NCBI RefSeq assembly: GCF_900115395.1
Contig: NZ_FOWE01000006.1
Span: 124,001 to 188,000 of the forward strand
Direction: 5' to 3'
From: Geodermatophilus obscurus
GTDB taxonomy: Bacteria > Actinomycetota > Actinomycetes > Mycobacteriales > Geodermatophilaceae
DNA: 64,000 nucleotides
Shown here: piece after piece, positions 42,838 through 51,938 of the stretch
Layout of the letters: each line of letters starts with the position of its first letter
Numbering within the stretch: position 1 is the stretch's first letter
Notes under the pieces: model-generated
What the model was told of the DNA's origin: nothing
The model's database searches: none
The model's input: only the letters and a program-made list of their open reading frames with translations
Position numbers and translations under genes: made by a program

Positions 42838-42870
42838 AACGAGTCAGCCCCCGTTCGGGGGACTCTCGTT
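42838..42870 (-). terminator. imperfect hairpin after the carbamoyltransferase gene
   Basis: AACGAG at 42838-42843 pairs with CTCGTT at 42865-42870, and an inner GCCCCC/GGGGG stem closes around GTTC. It lies about 100 bases after the carbamoyltransferase stop and upstream of DUF4383, so an operator role for the latter is also possible. Confidence 0.45.
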
Positions 42871-42968
42871 ACCGGATCGTCATCGACCGGGACCGCTGTG
42901 CACCCGGACTTCGCAGGGACCGGCCTGTGCGGTTCGCCCCTCGCCCGGACGGAGGAGGGGCGGACCGC

Positions 42969-44615
42969 TCAGGGACGCGGCGTGCGGCGCGGCCGGCGGA
43001 CGACGAACGGTCCGATGGCCAGCAGGTCGACCGGGGCCGAGCCGAAGCACTCCAGGGCGTCCCGGGGGTCGTCGACCATGGGCCGTCCCGCGGTGTTGAG
43101 GCTGGTGTTCACGACCACCGGCAGGCTGGTGCGCCGCTCGAAGGCGCTGATCATCCGGTGCACCAGCGGCTCGGTCGCCGGGTCGATGGTCTGGATGCGC
43201 GCCGTCCCGTCGACGTGGGTGACGGTGGGGATGCGCTCGCGCCACTCCTCGGCGACGTCGTGGACGAAGAGCATGTAGGGCGACGGGATGGGGCCGCGGC
43301 TGAAGATCTCCGGGGCCCGCTCCAGCAGGACCATCGGCGCCACCGGGCGGAACTGCTCGCGGCCCTTGACGTCGTTCATCCGCTCGAGGTTGGCCTCGAA
43401 CCCCGGGTGGGCCAGCAGCGACCGGTGGCCCAGCGCGCGCGGGCCGTACTCGCTGCGGCCCTGGAACCAGGCGACGATGCCGTTGTCGGCGAGCACCTCG
43501 GCGACGGCCTCGGCGACGTCGTCGGGCCGCTCGTAGTCGATGGCCGCGGTGTCGAGCCACCGCTGGATCTCGTCGTCGCTCCAGCCGCGGCCGAGCGCCG
43601 CACCCGGCATCGGCTCGGTGCGCTCGCCGAGCTCGGCGGCCACGTGCAGGGCCGCGCCCAGGGCCGTCCCGGCGTCGCCGGCGGCCGGCTGCACCCAGAC
43701 CTCCTCGAAGGGGCTCTCGGCGAGGATCCGGGTGTTGGCCACGCAATTGAGCGCGGTGCCGCCGGCCATGGTGAGCGTCTTCTCGCCGGTCCGGGCGTGC
43801 ACCCAGCGGGCGAGGTCGACCAGGACCTCCTCCAGGCGCTGCTGGACGCTGGCGGCGAGGTCGGCGTGCGCCTCGGTCCAGTCGTCGCCCCTGCCGAGAC
43901 GCGGGGCGAACTCGGTGAAGTCGATCCGCTCGGTGCGGAAGCCGCCGTCGTCGGTGGCGCGGATGAGCTCGGACAGCTCGCCGAGGAAGCGCGGCTTGCC
44001 GTAGGAGGCCATCGCCATGACCTTGAACTCGTCGGAGCTGCGCAGGAAGCCGAGGTGGTCGGTGAGCTCCTCGTACATCAGGCCGAGGGAGTGCGGGAGC
44101 GACTGCCCGGCCAGGATCTCCAGCTGCCCGTCGACGTAGCGGCCGGCGAGGTGGCTGTGCGCCTCGCCGCGGCCGTCGAGCACCAGCACGGCGTTGTCCC
44201 GCTGCGGTGCGGCCTTGCCCGCCGACGCCGCGTGCGCGACGTGGTGCTTGACGAAGTGCACCTTCGCCGGGTCGAGGCCGGGCAGCGCGTGGGCGAGGAA
44301 GTCCGGCGCCATCTCCGCGTAGCGCTTGCGCATGGTGTCGCCGTCGTCGAACAGGCCGGTCTCCTCGGGGGTGACCATGAGGCCGGGGTCGAAAGAATAG
44401 GCGACGGCGTCGAGCTCCTCGGGGCGGATGCCGGCCTCGGCCAGGCACCAGGCCGCCGACAGCTCGGGCAGCTCCCAGGCGCTCCACGGCAGGGGGCGCT
44501 TGCCGTGCTTGCGCCGGCTGAAGCGCTCCTCCTCGGCCGCGGCCACGACCCGGCCGTCGACGACCAGCGCCGCTGCGGGGTCGTGGTAGATGGCGTTGAT
44601 GCCGAGGACCTTCAC
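42969..44615 (-). CDS. carbamoyltransferase (NodU/CmcH/TobZ family)
   Basis: A 548-residue two-domain enzyme. The N-terminal Kae1-like domain has LGINAIYHDPAAALVVDGRV, HFVKHHVAHAASAG (metal-binding His), VLDGRGEAHSH and MAGGTALNCVANTRI. The C-terminal YrdC-like domain has FQGRSEYGPRALGHRSLLA, MNDVKGREQFRPVAP and LPVVVNTSLNTAGRPMVDDP. Family members make carbamoyl-adenylate and carbamoylate a hydroxyl of an antibiotic, nodulation factor or sugar. No biosynthetic genes are adjacent, so the acceptor is unknown. GTG 44615 follows GGGAGGAG. Confidence 0.93.
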   Translation of the reverse strand: MKVLGINAIYHDPAAALVVDGRVVAAAEEERFSRRKHGKRPLPWSAWELPELSAAWCLAEAGIRPEELDAVAYSFDPGLMVTPEETGLFDDGDTMRKRYAEMAPDFLAHALPGLDPAKVHFVKHHVAHAASAGKAAPQRDNAVLVLDGRGEAHSHLAGRYVDGQLEILAGQSLPHSLGLMYEELTDHLGFLRSSDEFKVMAMASYGKPRFLGELSELIRATDDGGFRTERIDFTEFAPRLGRGDDWTEAHADLAASVQQRLEEVLVDLARWVHARTGEKTLTMAGGTALNCVANTRILAESPFEEVWVQPAAGDAGTALGAALHVAAELGERTEPMPGAALGRGWSDDEIQRWLDTAAIDYERPDDVAEAVAEVLADNGIVAWFQGRSEYGPRALGHRSLLAHPGFEANLERMNDVKGREQFRPVAPMVLLERAPEIFSRGPIPSPYMLFVHDVAEEWRERIPTVTHVDGTARIQTIDPATEPLVHRMISAFERRTSLPVVVNTSLNTAGRPMVDDPRDALECFGSAPVDLLAIGPFVVRRPRRTPRP

Positions 44616-44721
44616 GTGCGCACTCCTCCCGCCCGGGCACCACGCCCCGGCTGTCCGTGGTTGATCATCGAGGCGGTGCCGCGGTCCCGCAGGGCGAGCA
44701 CCCGATGAGGTGGGCAGCTCC

Positions 44722-46434
44722 TCAGCCGCCGCGGACCCGCAGCAGGTCGTTGGCCTCGACCGCCCGGAGCGCGAGCGTCTTGTAGCCCACTTCCTCGAAC
44801 AGGACGACGAGACGGTCGTCCTCCACCCGCATGACCACGCCCGGGCCCCACTCGGTGTGCTCGACCGCGGTCTCGGGCGGGAAGGGCGTGTCGGCGTCGT
44901 CGCCGACGTGCTGCTCGTGCGCGGTGCCGGCCGAGCAGTTGTCGCAGTTGCCGCACGGCTCCTCGAGCTGCTCGCCGAAGTAGCCGAGCAGGTACTGGCG
45001 GCGGCACCCGGTGGTCTCGGCGTAGCCGCGCATCATCTCGACGCGGCTCTGGTCGACCCGCTCGTGGTGCTCGGCGAGCTCGCGCGCCGCGGTCGCCGCC
45101 TCCCCGGGCGGCGGTGCGCCCTCGGCCGGGTGTGCGGCGCCCTCCTCGTCGAGGACGACCGCCGAGACCTGTTCGAGCAGGTTGAGGTCGCGGGCCAGCG
45201 GGGTGGCGGCGCGGCCGGTCTCCTCGCGCAGCTGCCCGACGTCGACGCCGTCCTCCATCCCGGCCGCGGGTGCCGCCGCGACCAGTCCGGCGACCTGCTG
45301 CAGCTCCTCCTCGGCCGGGGCGCCGGCGGCGAAGAAGCGCCGCAGCCCGAGGTCCTCCTGCCGGTAGACCAGGACGGCGAGGGCGGGCTCGCCGTCGCGG
45401 CCGGCCCGGCCGATCTCCTGGTAGTAGCTGTCGACGGAGTCGGCGGGCTCGGCGTGGACGACGAAGCGGGTGCCGGGCTTGTCGATGCCCATGCCGAAGG
45501 CGGTGGTCGCCACCACGACGTCGAGCTCGTCGTCCATCCACGCGCGCTGGGCGTCCTCGCGCTCGGACCTCCTCAGGCCCGCGTGGTACGGCCGGGCGCG
45601 CAGGCCGCGCTCGGTGAGGGCGTCGGCGAGGTCGGTGGTGCCCTTGCGGGTGGCGCTGTAGACGATGCCGGGGCCGCGGCCGGCCTCGACCTCGGCGGCC
45701 GCGCGGTCGATCACGGCGGTCCGCTTGGCGTGCGCGTCGGCGTGGTGGTCGACCTCGAGGCGGATCTCGGGCCGGTCGAACCCGGCGACGACGACCTCGG
45801 GGTCGCGCATGGACAGCCGCTCGACGATCTCGGCCCGCACCGGGGGCGCCGCCGTCGCGGTCAGGGCGAGCACCGTCGGGTGGTCGAGCTGCTCGACGAC
45901 CTGCCCGAGCCGCAGGTAGTCCGGGCGGAAGTCGTGACCCCACGCGGAGACGCAGTGCGCCTCGTCGACGACGAACAGCACCGGGCCGGCGTCGCGGATC
46001 GCGTGCACCACGTCCGGCTTGGCCAGCTGCTCCGGCGCGAGGAAGAGGAAGCGGACCGTTCCGTCGCGCAGTCCCTCGAGGGCGGCGTGCTGGTCACCCG
46101 CCGACAGGCTGGAGTTCAGCTGCGCGGGGCGGCCGGCGTCGGCGCCGAGCTCGGTGAGCCGCTCGACCTGGTCGCGCTGCAGGGCGATGAGCGGCGAGAC
46201 GACGACGACCGGGCCGTCGAGCAGCTGACCGGCCACCTGGTAGACCGCGCTCTTGCCGGCGCCGGAGGGCAACACCGCCAGCGTGTCCCGGCCCGACAGC
46301 ACCGCCTGCATGGCGCGCTCCTGGCCGGGGCGGAAGTCGCCGAAGCCGAGGACGTCGCGCGCCGTCTCGCGCAGCCGGCGCGTGCGGACCGAGGGCGAGG
46401 CGCCGGCGGGGTTGTGGCTGGAGGTGCGTGACAC
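44722..46434 (-). CDS. RecQ-family ATP-dependent DNA helicase
   Basis: About 570 residues. Helicase motifs: 0 [29 protein letters not shown] (AGKS), [52 protein letters not shown] and [15 protein letters not shown]. The RQC zinc site is present ([24 protein letters not shown]), and the C-terminal ~60 residues form a small domain ([28 protein letters not shown]) instead of the usual HRDC. It unwinds DNA during recombination or repair. GTG 46434 is preferred over an upstream TTG at 46467. Confidence 0.93.
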   Translation of the reverse strand: MSRTSSHNPAGASPSVRTRRLRETARDVLGFGDFRPGQERAMQAVLSGRDTLAVLPSGAGKSAVYQVAGQLLDGPVVVVSPLIALQRDQVERLTELGADAGRPAQLNSSLSAGDQHAALEGLRDGTVRFLFLAPEQLAKPDVVHAIRDAGPVLFVVDEAHCVSAWGHDFRPDYLRLGQVVEQLDHPTVLALTATAAPPVRAEIVERLSMRDPEVVVAGFDRPEIRLEVDHHADAHAKRTAVIDRAAAEVEAGRGPGIVYSATRKGTTDLADALTERGLRARPYHAGLRRSEREDAQRAWMDDELDVVVATTAFGMGIDKPGTRFVVHAEPADSVDSYYQEIGRAGRDGEPALAVLVYRQEDLGLRRFFAAGAPAEEELQQVAGLVAAAPAAGMEDGVDVGQLREETGRAATPLARDLNLLEQVSAVVLDEEGAAHPAEGAPPPGEAATAARELAEHHERVDQSRVEMMRGYAETTGCRRQYLLGYFGEQLEEPCGNCDNCSAGTAHEQHVGDDADTPFPPETAVEHTEWGPGVVMRVEDDRLVVLFEEVGYKTLALRAVEANDLLRVRGG

Positions 46435-46548
46435 CGCCCGCCGCTGCCCGGGCCCCGGGATCGGCAAACGGGACCCGGCGCGTCGGGCGCTCGGGCGTCC
46501 CGGGGTTCCCCTGACGGGTTGCCGGTCACCACGAGCCGCCGATCCGGT

Positions 46549-46574
46549 GCGGTACCGGGTGGGCCCGGTACCGC
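46549..46574 (-). terminator. hairpin directly after the second kinase gene
   Basis: Perfect 11-bp arms GCGGTACCGGG/CCCGGTACCGC around TGGG. It lies one base after the stop of the minus-strand kinase at 46576 and would end the flavoprotein-kinase operon. Confidence 0.75.
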
Positions 46575-46575
46575 C

Positions 46576-47979
46576 TCACCTCCGCGCCGTGGTGTACCGG
46601 GAGGGGAGCCACACCCGCAGCACGGTCTCGCCCGGTCGCAGGTCGATGGCGATGTCACCGCCGTGGCGGCCTGTGACGATGCGACGGGAGATGTCCAGGC
46701 CGAGCCCGGTGCCCTGGCCGACGCCCTTCGTCGTGAAGAACGGCTCGAACGCGCGGTCCTTGGCGGCCGGGTCCGACCACGTCCCCGTGTCACCGACCTC
46801 CACCACGACGCCGTCCCGCTCGGGCCGGGTGGACAGCCGCAGCGTCCCGCTTCCGGCCATGGCGTCGAGGGCGTTGCCGATGAGGTTCGTCCACACCTGG
46901 TTGAGCTCGCCCGGGATCGCCTCCACCTCCGGGGTGTCCGGGGAGTAGTCGCGGACCACCGTGACGCCGGCCGGGATCTGGTGTCCCAGGACGGCCAGAG
47001 TGCTCTCGAGGCCCTCGGCGAGGACGGTCCGCTGGACCGCGGCGCGGTCGAGCTGTGAATAGGTCCTCACCGCCCCGACGAGGTCGGAGATGCGGCGGGT
47101 CGCCTCCTTCACCTCCGAGAGCAGCGTGCCGACGGCCAGGGTGCTCACCACCCAGGTCAGCCCCGGCTCGAGGGACGGGCCGAGCACGTCGGCCGCCCGC
47201 TCGCACCAGTCGACGTCCGCACCGGCGGTCGCCAGCGGGCCGGCGACCGTCCAGCTCTCCCCGACGTCGTGGTCGGCGAGCCAGTCCGACAGGGCGTCCT
47301 CCTGGTCGGCCAGGGCCATCGGGTCCGCGTGTGCGGCGGCCGGGCTCCGGTCGAGCTCACGACGCAGCCGGTCGAGCGTGACCAGTTGCGCCGCCGACAC
47401 CGAACCGCCCGCCAGGCCGGTCAGGGTCTCCAGCAGCCGGTCGGAGGCGCTGCCGAGCGCGTCCACCGCCCGTGTCGCCGCCGCCGCGGGGTTGTTCAGC
47501 TCGTGCGCCAGCCCGGCTGCGAGGGTCCCCAGGGCGACGAGGGCGTCCCGCTGCCGAGCGGCGGACTCGACGGTGCGTTGCGTGCGGAAGACGCCCTCGA
47601 TGAGGTGGGCGCCGAAGGGGTCCCGCGTCCGCGTCCACTCCTTGAGGGCCGCCGACCCGACGCGCAGCGCCCGCCCGTCCGCCGACGCCCGGCCCGTGGC
47701 CAGGTACACGGCGTGCTCGTCCCATGCCCGGAAGCCCCCGGCCCACCGGCCGGGCGCGTCCATCGCGCCCAGCAGCGTCTCCTCGTGCCCGACGGTCCGG
47801 ACGAGGTCGATGCGCCCCTCCAGCAGGACCCACCAGCACTCGGCCGGCCCACCCTGGGTCCAGAGCTCGTCCCCGGCGGTGAACGCGGCCTCCTCACCGA
47901 CCGCGATGAGGTCCCGCAGCTCGTCCTCGACCACCCTGCCGAACAGCGGCAGGGAGCGGAGGTCCCCGGCGGAGATCAC
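46576..47979 (-). CDS. cNMP-domain sensor histidine kinase, second copy
   Basis: A 467-residue cytoplasmic kinase, paralogue of 30497-31957. The N-terminal cNMP-like domain (about 8-115; LPLFGRVVEDELRDLIAVGEE, LWTQGGPAECWWVLLEGRIDLV) lacks the phosphate-binding cassette. H-box GTLAAGLAHELNNPAAAA has His159. The ATPase has NQVWTNLIGNALDAM, FEPFFTTKGVG and GQGTGLGLDISRRIV. The G1 box reads VEVGDTGTWSDP in place of DTGPGIP, losing the second Gly, so ATP binding may be altered. It overlaps the flavoprotein gene by four bases and is closed by a hairpin. Confidence 0.92.
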   Translation of the reverse strand: MISAGDLRSLPLFGRVVEDELRDLIAVGEEAAFTAGDELWTQGGPAECWWVLLEGRIDLVRTVGHEETLLGAMDAPGRWAGGFRAWDEHAVYLATGRASADGRALRVGSAALKEWTRTRDPFGAHLIEGVFRTQRTVESAARQRDALVALGTLAAGLAHELNNPAAAATRAVDALGSASDRLLETLTGLAGGSVSAAQLVTLDRLRRELDRSPAAAHADPMALADQEDALSDWLADHDVGESWTVAGPLATAGADVDWCERAADVLGPSLEPGLTWVVSTLAVGTLLSEVKEATRRISDLVGAVRTYSQLDRAAVQRTVLAEGLESTLAVLGHQIPAGVTVVRDYSPDTPEVEAIPGELNQVWTNLIGNALDAMAGSGTLRLSTRPERDGVVVEVGDTGTWSDPAAKDRAFEPFFTTKGVGQGTGLGLDISRRIVTGRHGGDIAIDLRPGETVLRVWLPSRYTTARR

Positions 47980-49631
47980 GCCGTCGCCAGGTAGCGGTGC
48001 ACGAGGTGGATGGCCATGGCACCCTCACCGACCGCGGAGGCCACGCGCTTCATGGAGTCCAGCCGCACGTCCCCGGCGGCGAACACCCCGGGGACGCTGG
48101 TCTCCAGCGCGTAGGGCGCACGCGCCAGCGGCCACGGGGTCGTCGCCGACGCCGCCAGCAGGTCCGGCCCGGTGAGCACGAAGCCCCTCGGGTCGCGGAC
48201 GACGCTCGAGCCGAGCCAGTCCGTCCGCGGCGAGGCGCCGATGTAGACGAACAACCAGTTCGTGGCCACCTCCTCCGGTGGCGCGCCCTGGGTGCACAGC
48301 GTGATCGACGACAGGTGGCCGGCCCCGCGGGCGGCCACCACCGAGCTGCGGAGGCGGACCTCGATGTTGTCCGTGGCCGCGATCTGGGCGACGAGGTACA
48401 TCGACATGGTGTCCTCGAGGGCGGTGCCGCGGACGACCATCACCACCCGCTTGGCATGGCTGGCGAAGTTCAGCGCCGCCTGGCCGGCCGAGTTGGCGCC
48501 TCCGACGACGTACACGTCGTCGTCCTGGCACTGACTGGCCTCGCTCGCCGACGAGCCGTAGTAGACGCCCTGGCCGGCGAGCTCCTCGAGGCCCGGACCC
48601 TCGAGCCGCCTGTAGGAGACACCGCTCGCGACCACCACCGCCCGAGCCTCGAGATCCCCGGAGTCGTCGAAGCGCACGGCGCGTACGGGGCCTCGCGTCT
48701 CGAGCCCCACGACGTCGCGTGCCAGCAGCATCTCCACACCGAAGCGCTCGGCCTGGGCGGCGGCGCGGTGCGCGAGGTCTGCACCGGACAGGCCCTTGGG
48801 GAACCCGAGGTAGTTCTGGATGGAGGCGCTCTGCCCGGCCTGTCCGCCCGGTGCCTCCCTCTCGATGACGACCGTGCGCAGCCCCTCGGACGCGCCGTAC
48901 ACCGCGGCGGCCAGTCCCGCCGGACCCCCACCGACGATGCACAGGTCGTACAGGGGTTGCTCGGCACGCGTGCGCAGGCCGAGCGCGCTCGCGAGGTCGA
49001 GGTTCGACGGCGCGCGCAGGGGCTCTCGGTCCGGCACGAGGACCAGGGGCAGGTCCTCGGGACCGGCGTCCGCGAGTTCTGAGAGCCTGCGCGCCTCGTC
49101 GTCCCGGTCGATCTCGAGCCACTGGTAGAGGACGTGGTTGCGGGTGAGGAACGTCTTCACCTCGTGGCTGCGCTTCGACCAGCGGTGGCCGACCACCCGG
49201 AGCTCCCCGGTGTCCTGCGGGTGAGCCTGCCGCCAGTCACCCAGCAGGTCGTCGATGACGGGATAGAGCCGGTCCGCCGGCGGGTCCCAGGGCTTGAGCA
49301 GGTAGTAGTCCAGCCCGACGTCGTTGATCGCCTGGATGGCGGCGTCCTTGTCCGCATAGGCCGTGAGCAGCACGAACTTGGCGTCGGGGGCGTGCCGTCT
49401 GGCCTGGGTCAGCATCTCGGTGCCGCTCATCCCCGGCATCCGCTGATCGGTGGCGATGAGGGCGACCGGTCGAGCCCGCAGCGCGAGCTCGGCGAGCACC
49501 TCGAGGGCCTGGGCGCCCGACGAGGCCCGCATGACGCGGTAGTCGCGCCCGTACCGGGACCGCAGGTCGCGGAAGATGGACGCGAGCACCTCCGGGTCGT
49601 CGTCCACGCTCAGGATGGTCGGCTTGGTCAC
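47976..49631 (-). CDS. response regulator receiver fused to thioredoxin-reductase-like flavoprotein, second copy
   Basis: A 551-residue paralogue of 28806-30500. The receiver has LSVDDDPEV, phosphoacceptor Asp62 in [30 protein letters not shown] and YLLKPWDPP. The linker has FLTRNHVLYQWLEI and EDLPLVLVPDREPL. The flavoprotein has [41 protein letters not shown] and [23 protein letters not shown]. Again the CATC site is lost (YYGSSASEASQC). GTG 49631 follows GGAGGGG. A TTGACC/TACGCT promoter lies upstream. Unlike the first copy it has no antiporter fusion partner. Confidence 0.9.
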   Translation of the reverse strand: MTKPTILSVDDDPEVLASIFRDLRSRYGRDYRVMRASSGAQALEVLAELALRARPVALIATDQRMPGMSGTEMLTQARRHAPDAKFVLLTAYADKDAAIQAINDVGLDYYLLKPWDPPADRLYPVIDDLLGDWRQAHPQDTGELRVVGHRWSKRSHEVKTFLTRNHVLYQWLEIDRDDEARRLSELADAGPEDLPLVLVPDREPLRAPSNLDLASALGLRTRAEQPLYDLCIVGGGPAGLAAAVYGASEGLRTVVIEREAPGGQAGQSASIQNYLGFPKGLSGADLAHRAAAQAERFGVEMLLARDVVGLETRGPVRAVRFDDSGDLEARAVVVASGVSYRRLEGPGLEELAGQGVYYGSSASEASQCQDDDVYVVGGANSAGQAALNFASHAKRVVMVVRGTALEDTMSMYLVAQIAATDNIEVRLRSSVVAARGAGHLSSITLCTQGAPPEEVATNWLFVYIGASPRTDWLGSSVVRDPRGFVLTGPDLLAASATTPWPLARAPYALETSVPGVFAAGDVRLDSMKRVASAVGEGAMAIHLVHRYLATA

Positions 49632-49699
49632 TGCCCCTCCCCCGTCCGCCACGATCCGGACCGGGTGCTCCCGGCAGAGGATGGCGCAGATGTGGCGGG

Positions 49700-49730
49700 A
49701 GCGTAGGCCCGGTGGAGCGCTTCCGGTCAA
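49700..49730 (-). promoter_or_regulatory. candidate promoter of the second flavoprotein-kinase operon
   Basis: On the minus strand TTGACC (49730-49725) and TACGCT (49705-49700) are 19 bases apart, slightly longer than ideal. The start site would give a leader of about 60 bases with the GGAGGGG site. Confidence 0.4.
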
Positions 49731-49810
49731 GGGGAAGACACTGGTCAGACAGGCATTCCGCACGGTGTCGTGCCGTACCGGCGGCCCGGGCGAGGGGATG
49801 CCCCGGCGAC

Positions 49811-49816
49811 TAGGGT
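49811..49816 (+). promoter_or_regulatory. putative leaderless -10 element (TAGGGT)
   Basis: TAGGGT ends eight bases before GTG 49825, without a Shine-Dalgarno sequence. Confidence 0.45.
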
Positions 49817-49824
49817 CGCGCGGC

Positions 49825-50220
49825 GTGAGCGCGAGCTACCGGATCGCCGAGGCGGCGGCCCTCCTCGGCGTCAGCGACGACACGGTGCGCCGGTGGATCG
49901 ACGGCGGCCGGCTCCCGGCGTCGCGGCAGGGCGGCGGCCCGGCCCACGTCGACGGCGCCGACCTCGCCCGCCTGGCCACCGAGCTGCACGAGGCGCCCGA
50001 GCCGGGGACCACCCGCGGCTCCTCGGCGCGCAACCGGCTCGCCGGGATCGTCACCCGCGTCCTCCGCGACACCGTCATGGCGCAGGTCGAGATCCAGGCC
50101 GGGCCGTTCCGGCTGGTCTCGCTGATGTCGCGCGAGGCGGCCGACGAGCTCGGCCTGGAGGTCGGCGTCCGCGCCGTCGCCACGGTCAAGGCGACCCAGG
50201 TGAGCGTCGACGTCCCCTAG
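49825..50220 (+). CDS. HTH-TOBE molybdenum-responsive regulator
   Basis: A 131-residue protein. An excisionase-like helix-turn-helix (YRIAEAAALLGVSDDTVRRWIDGGRLPASRQGG) is followed by a TOBE/Mop domain (about 68-131; SARNRLAGIVTRVLRDTVMAQVEIQAGPFRLVSLMSREAADELGLEVGVRAVATVKATQVSV), which in related proteins binds molybdate or tungstate. This HTH-TOBE form is common beside actinobacterial modABC and serves as a molybdate sensor in place of ModE. It lies just upstream of modA. The inverted repeat at 50280-50327 is a candidate operator. Confidence 0.88.
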   Translation: MSASYRIAEAAALLGVSDDTVRRWIDGGRLPASRQGGGPAHVDGADLARLATELHEAPEPGTTRGSSARNRLAGIVTRVLRDTVMAQVEIQAGPFRLVSLMSREAADELGLEVGVRAVATVKATQVSVDVP

Positions 50221-50279
50221 TCGACGACGCGAACACGACCAGGCCGCGGGTCCGCGGACGTACGGCGCACCTCGGACCC

Positions 50280-50327
50280 GCAGATCCGCCCTGATCGTCG
50301 GATATGGTCCCGCAGGTGCGGATCTGC
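50280..50327 (+). promoter_or_regulatory. inverted repeat around the modA promoter
   Basis: GCAGATCCGC (50280-50289) and GCGGATCTGC (50318-50327) are perfect 10-bp arms 28 bases apart, bracketing TATGGT (50303-50308), a possible -10 box. The setting suggests an operator for the HTH-TOBE protein; alternatively it is a hairpin in the leader. Confidence 0.5.
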
Positions 50328-50355
50328 TAGTCCGCCCGGCGGGGAGGAGACCCGG

Positions 50356-51144
50356 ATGCGCAGGCGGCTCGCGGCGGTGCTGGTGACGGTGGCGCTGGGG
50401 ACCGCCGCCTGCGGGAGCAGCGAGGACGACGCCGGTGCCGGGCCGGGCGGCTCCGCGGACGCGGGCCTCACCGGCACCCTCACCGTCTTCGCCGCGGCCT
50501 CGCTGACCGACGTCTTCACCGGCCTGGGGCGGCAGCTGGAGGAGGAGAACCCCGAGCTGACGGTCCGGTTCAACTTCGCCGGCAGCTCCGCCCTGGCCAC
50601 CCAGCTGACCCAGGGCGCCCCGGCCGACGTGTTCGCCTCGGCCAACCCGGCCCAGATGGCGGTGGTCACCGACGCCGGCCTGGCCGAGGGCGGGCCGACC
50701 GTCTTCACGGCCAACGTCCTGCAGATCGCCGTCCCGGCGGGCAACCCGGCCGGGATCACCGGCCTGGCCGACTTCGGCCGGGAGGAGCTCGCGCTCGCCG
50801 TCTGCGCGCCCGACGTGCCCTGCGGCGCGGCGTCGGAGGACGTCTTCGCCGCCGCCGGCGTCACGCCGCGACCGGACACCCAGGAGGAGGACGTCCGCGC
50901 CGCGCTGACCAAGGTGGAGCTCGGTGAGGTCGACGCCGCCCTGGTCTACGCCACCGACGTGACCGCCGCCGGGGACGCCGTCGAGGGCGTCTCCTTCCCC
51001 GAGGCGGAGGACGCCGTCAACGACTACCCGCTGGTCACCCTGGGCGCGGCACCCAACGCCGAGGCCGCGGAGGCGTTCGTCGACCTGGTGCTCTCCGGCG
51101 AGGGGCAGCAGGCGCTGGAGGACGCGGGCTTCCGGGCCCCGTGA
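50356..51144 (+). CDS. modA: molybdate ABC transporter substrate-binding lipoprotein
   Basis: A 262-residue lipoprotein with signal MRRRLAAVLVTVALGTAAC and lipobox cysteine at 19. The mature part has TLTVFAAASLTDVFTGLGRQLEE and VRFNFAGSSALATQLTQGAPADVFASAN, the molybdate-binding ModA pattern with the conserved Ser residues (AAASL, AGSS) and AALVYATDV near the end. It captures molybdate outside the membrane. ATG 50356 follows GGGGAGGAG. It overlaps modB by four bases. Confidence 0.95.
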   Translation: MRRRLAAVLVTVALGTAACGSSEDDAGAGPGGSADAGLTGTLTVFAAASLTDVFTGLGRQLEEENPELTVRFNFAGSSALATQLTQGAPADVFASANPAQMAVVTDAGLAEGGPTVFTANVLQIAVPAGNPAGITGLADFGREELALAVCAPDVPCGAASEDVFAAAGVTPRPDTQEEDVRAALTKVELGEVDAALVYATDVTAAGDAVEGVSFPEAEDAVNDYPLVTLGAAPNAEAAEAFVDLVLSGEGQQALEDAGFRAP

Positions 51145-51938
51145 GGCGCGCCCGCACCCCGGCGCCGCTGCTCGTCCCGGCGGCGCTGGCCGTCACCTTC
51201 CTCGTCCTGCCGCTGGCCGGGTTGCTGGTCCGGACGCCGTGGTCGCAGCTCGGCACCCTGCTCACCGCCCCGGGCGTCGGGCAGGCGCTGCGGCTGTCGC
51301 TGGTCTCGGCCACGGTGGCGACGCTCGTCTCCGTGGTGCTGGGCGTGCCACTGGCCTGGGTGCTCGCGCGGTCCCGGGCCCGCGGGCGGACGGTGCTGCG
51401 CGCGCTAGTCACCGTGCCGCTCGTGCTGCCCCCGGTGGTCGGCGGCGTCGCGCTGTTCCTGGTGCTGGGCCGCCAGGGGATCGTCGGCCGGTGGCTGGCC
51501 GAGGCCACCGGGATCACCATCCCGTTCACCACCACGGCGGTCGTCATCGCCGAGACGTTCGTGGCGATGCCGTTCCTCGTCATCAGCGTCGAGGGGGCGC
51601 TGCGGGCCGCCGACGCCCGCTTCGAGGACGCTGCCGCGACCCTCGGCGCCGACCGGTGGACCACCTTCCGCCGGGTCACGCTGCCGCTGGTGGCGCCGGG
51701 CGTGGCCGCCGGGGCCGTGCTGTGCTGGGCGCGGGCGCTGGGGGAGTTCGGCGCCACGATCACCTTCGCCGGCAACTTCCCGGGGACGACGCAGACCATG
51801 CCGCTCGCGGTCTACCTGGCGCTGCAGCGGGACCCGCAGGCGGCGATCGTGCTCTCCCTCGTCCTGCTCCTGGTCTCGGTGGCCACCCTGCTGCTGCTGC
51901 GCGACCGCTGGCTGGGGCGGTCCGGGGCGGCGGCGTGA
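51141..51938 (+). CDS. modB: molybdate ABC transporter permease
   Basis: A 265-residue inner-membrane permease with about six helices. The ATPase-contact EAA loop reads EDAAATLGADRWTTFRRVTLPLVAPG near residues 170-195, followed by the ModB-typical WARALGEFGATITFAGNFPGTTQTMPLAVY. GTG 51141 overlaps the modA stop (GTGA), and its stop overlaps the modC start in the same way. Confidence 0.95.
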   Translation: MRRARTPAPLLVPAALAVTFLVLPLAGLLVRTPWSQLGTLLTAPGVGQALRLSLVSATVATLVSVVLGVPLAWVLARSRARGRTVLRALVTVPLVLPPVVGGVALFLVLGRQGIVGRWLAEATGITIPFTTTAVVIAETFVAMPFLVISVEGALRAADARFEDAAATLGADRWTTFRRVTLPLVAPGVAAGAVLCWARALGEFGATITFAGNFPGTTQTMPLAVYLALQRDPQAAIVLSLVLLLVSVATLLLLRDRWLGRSGAAA

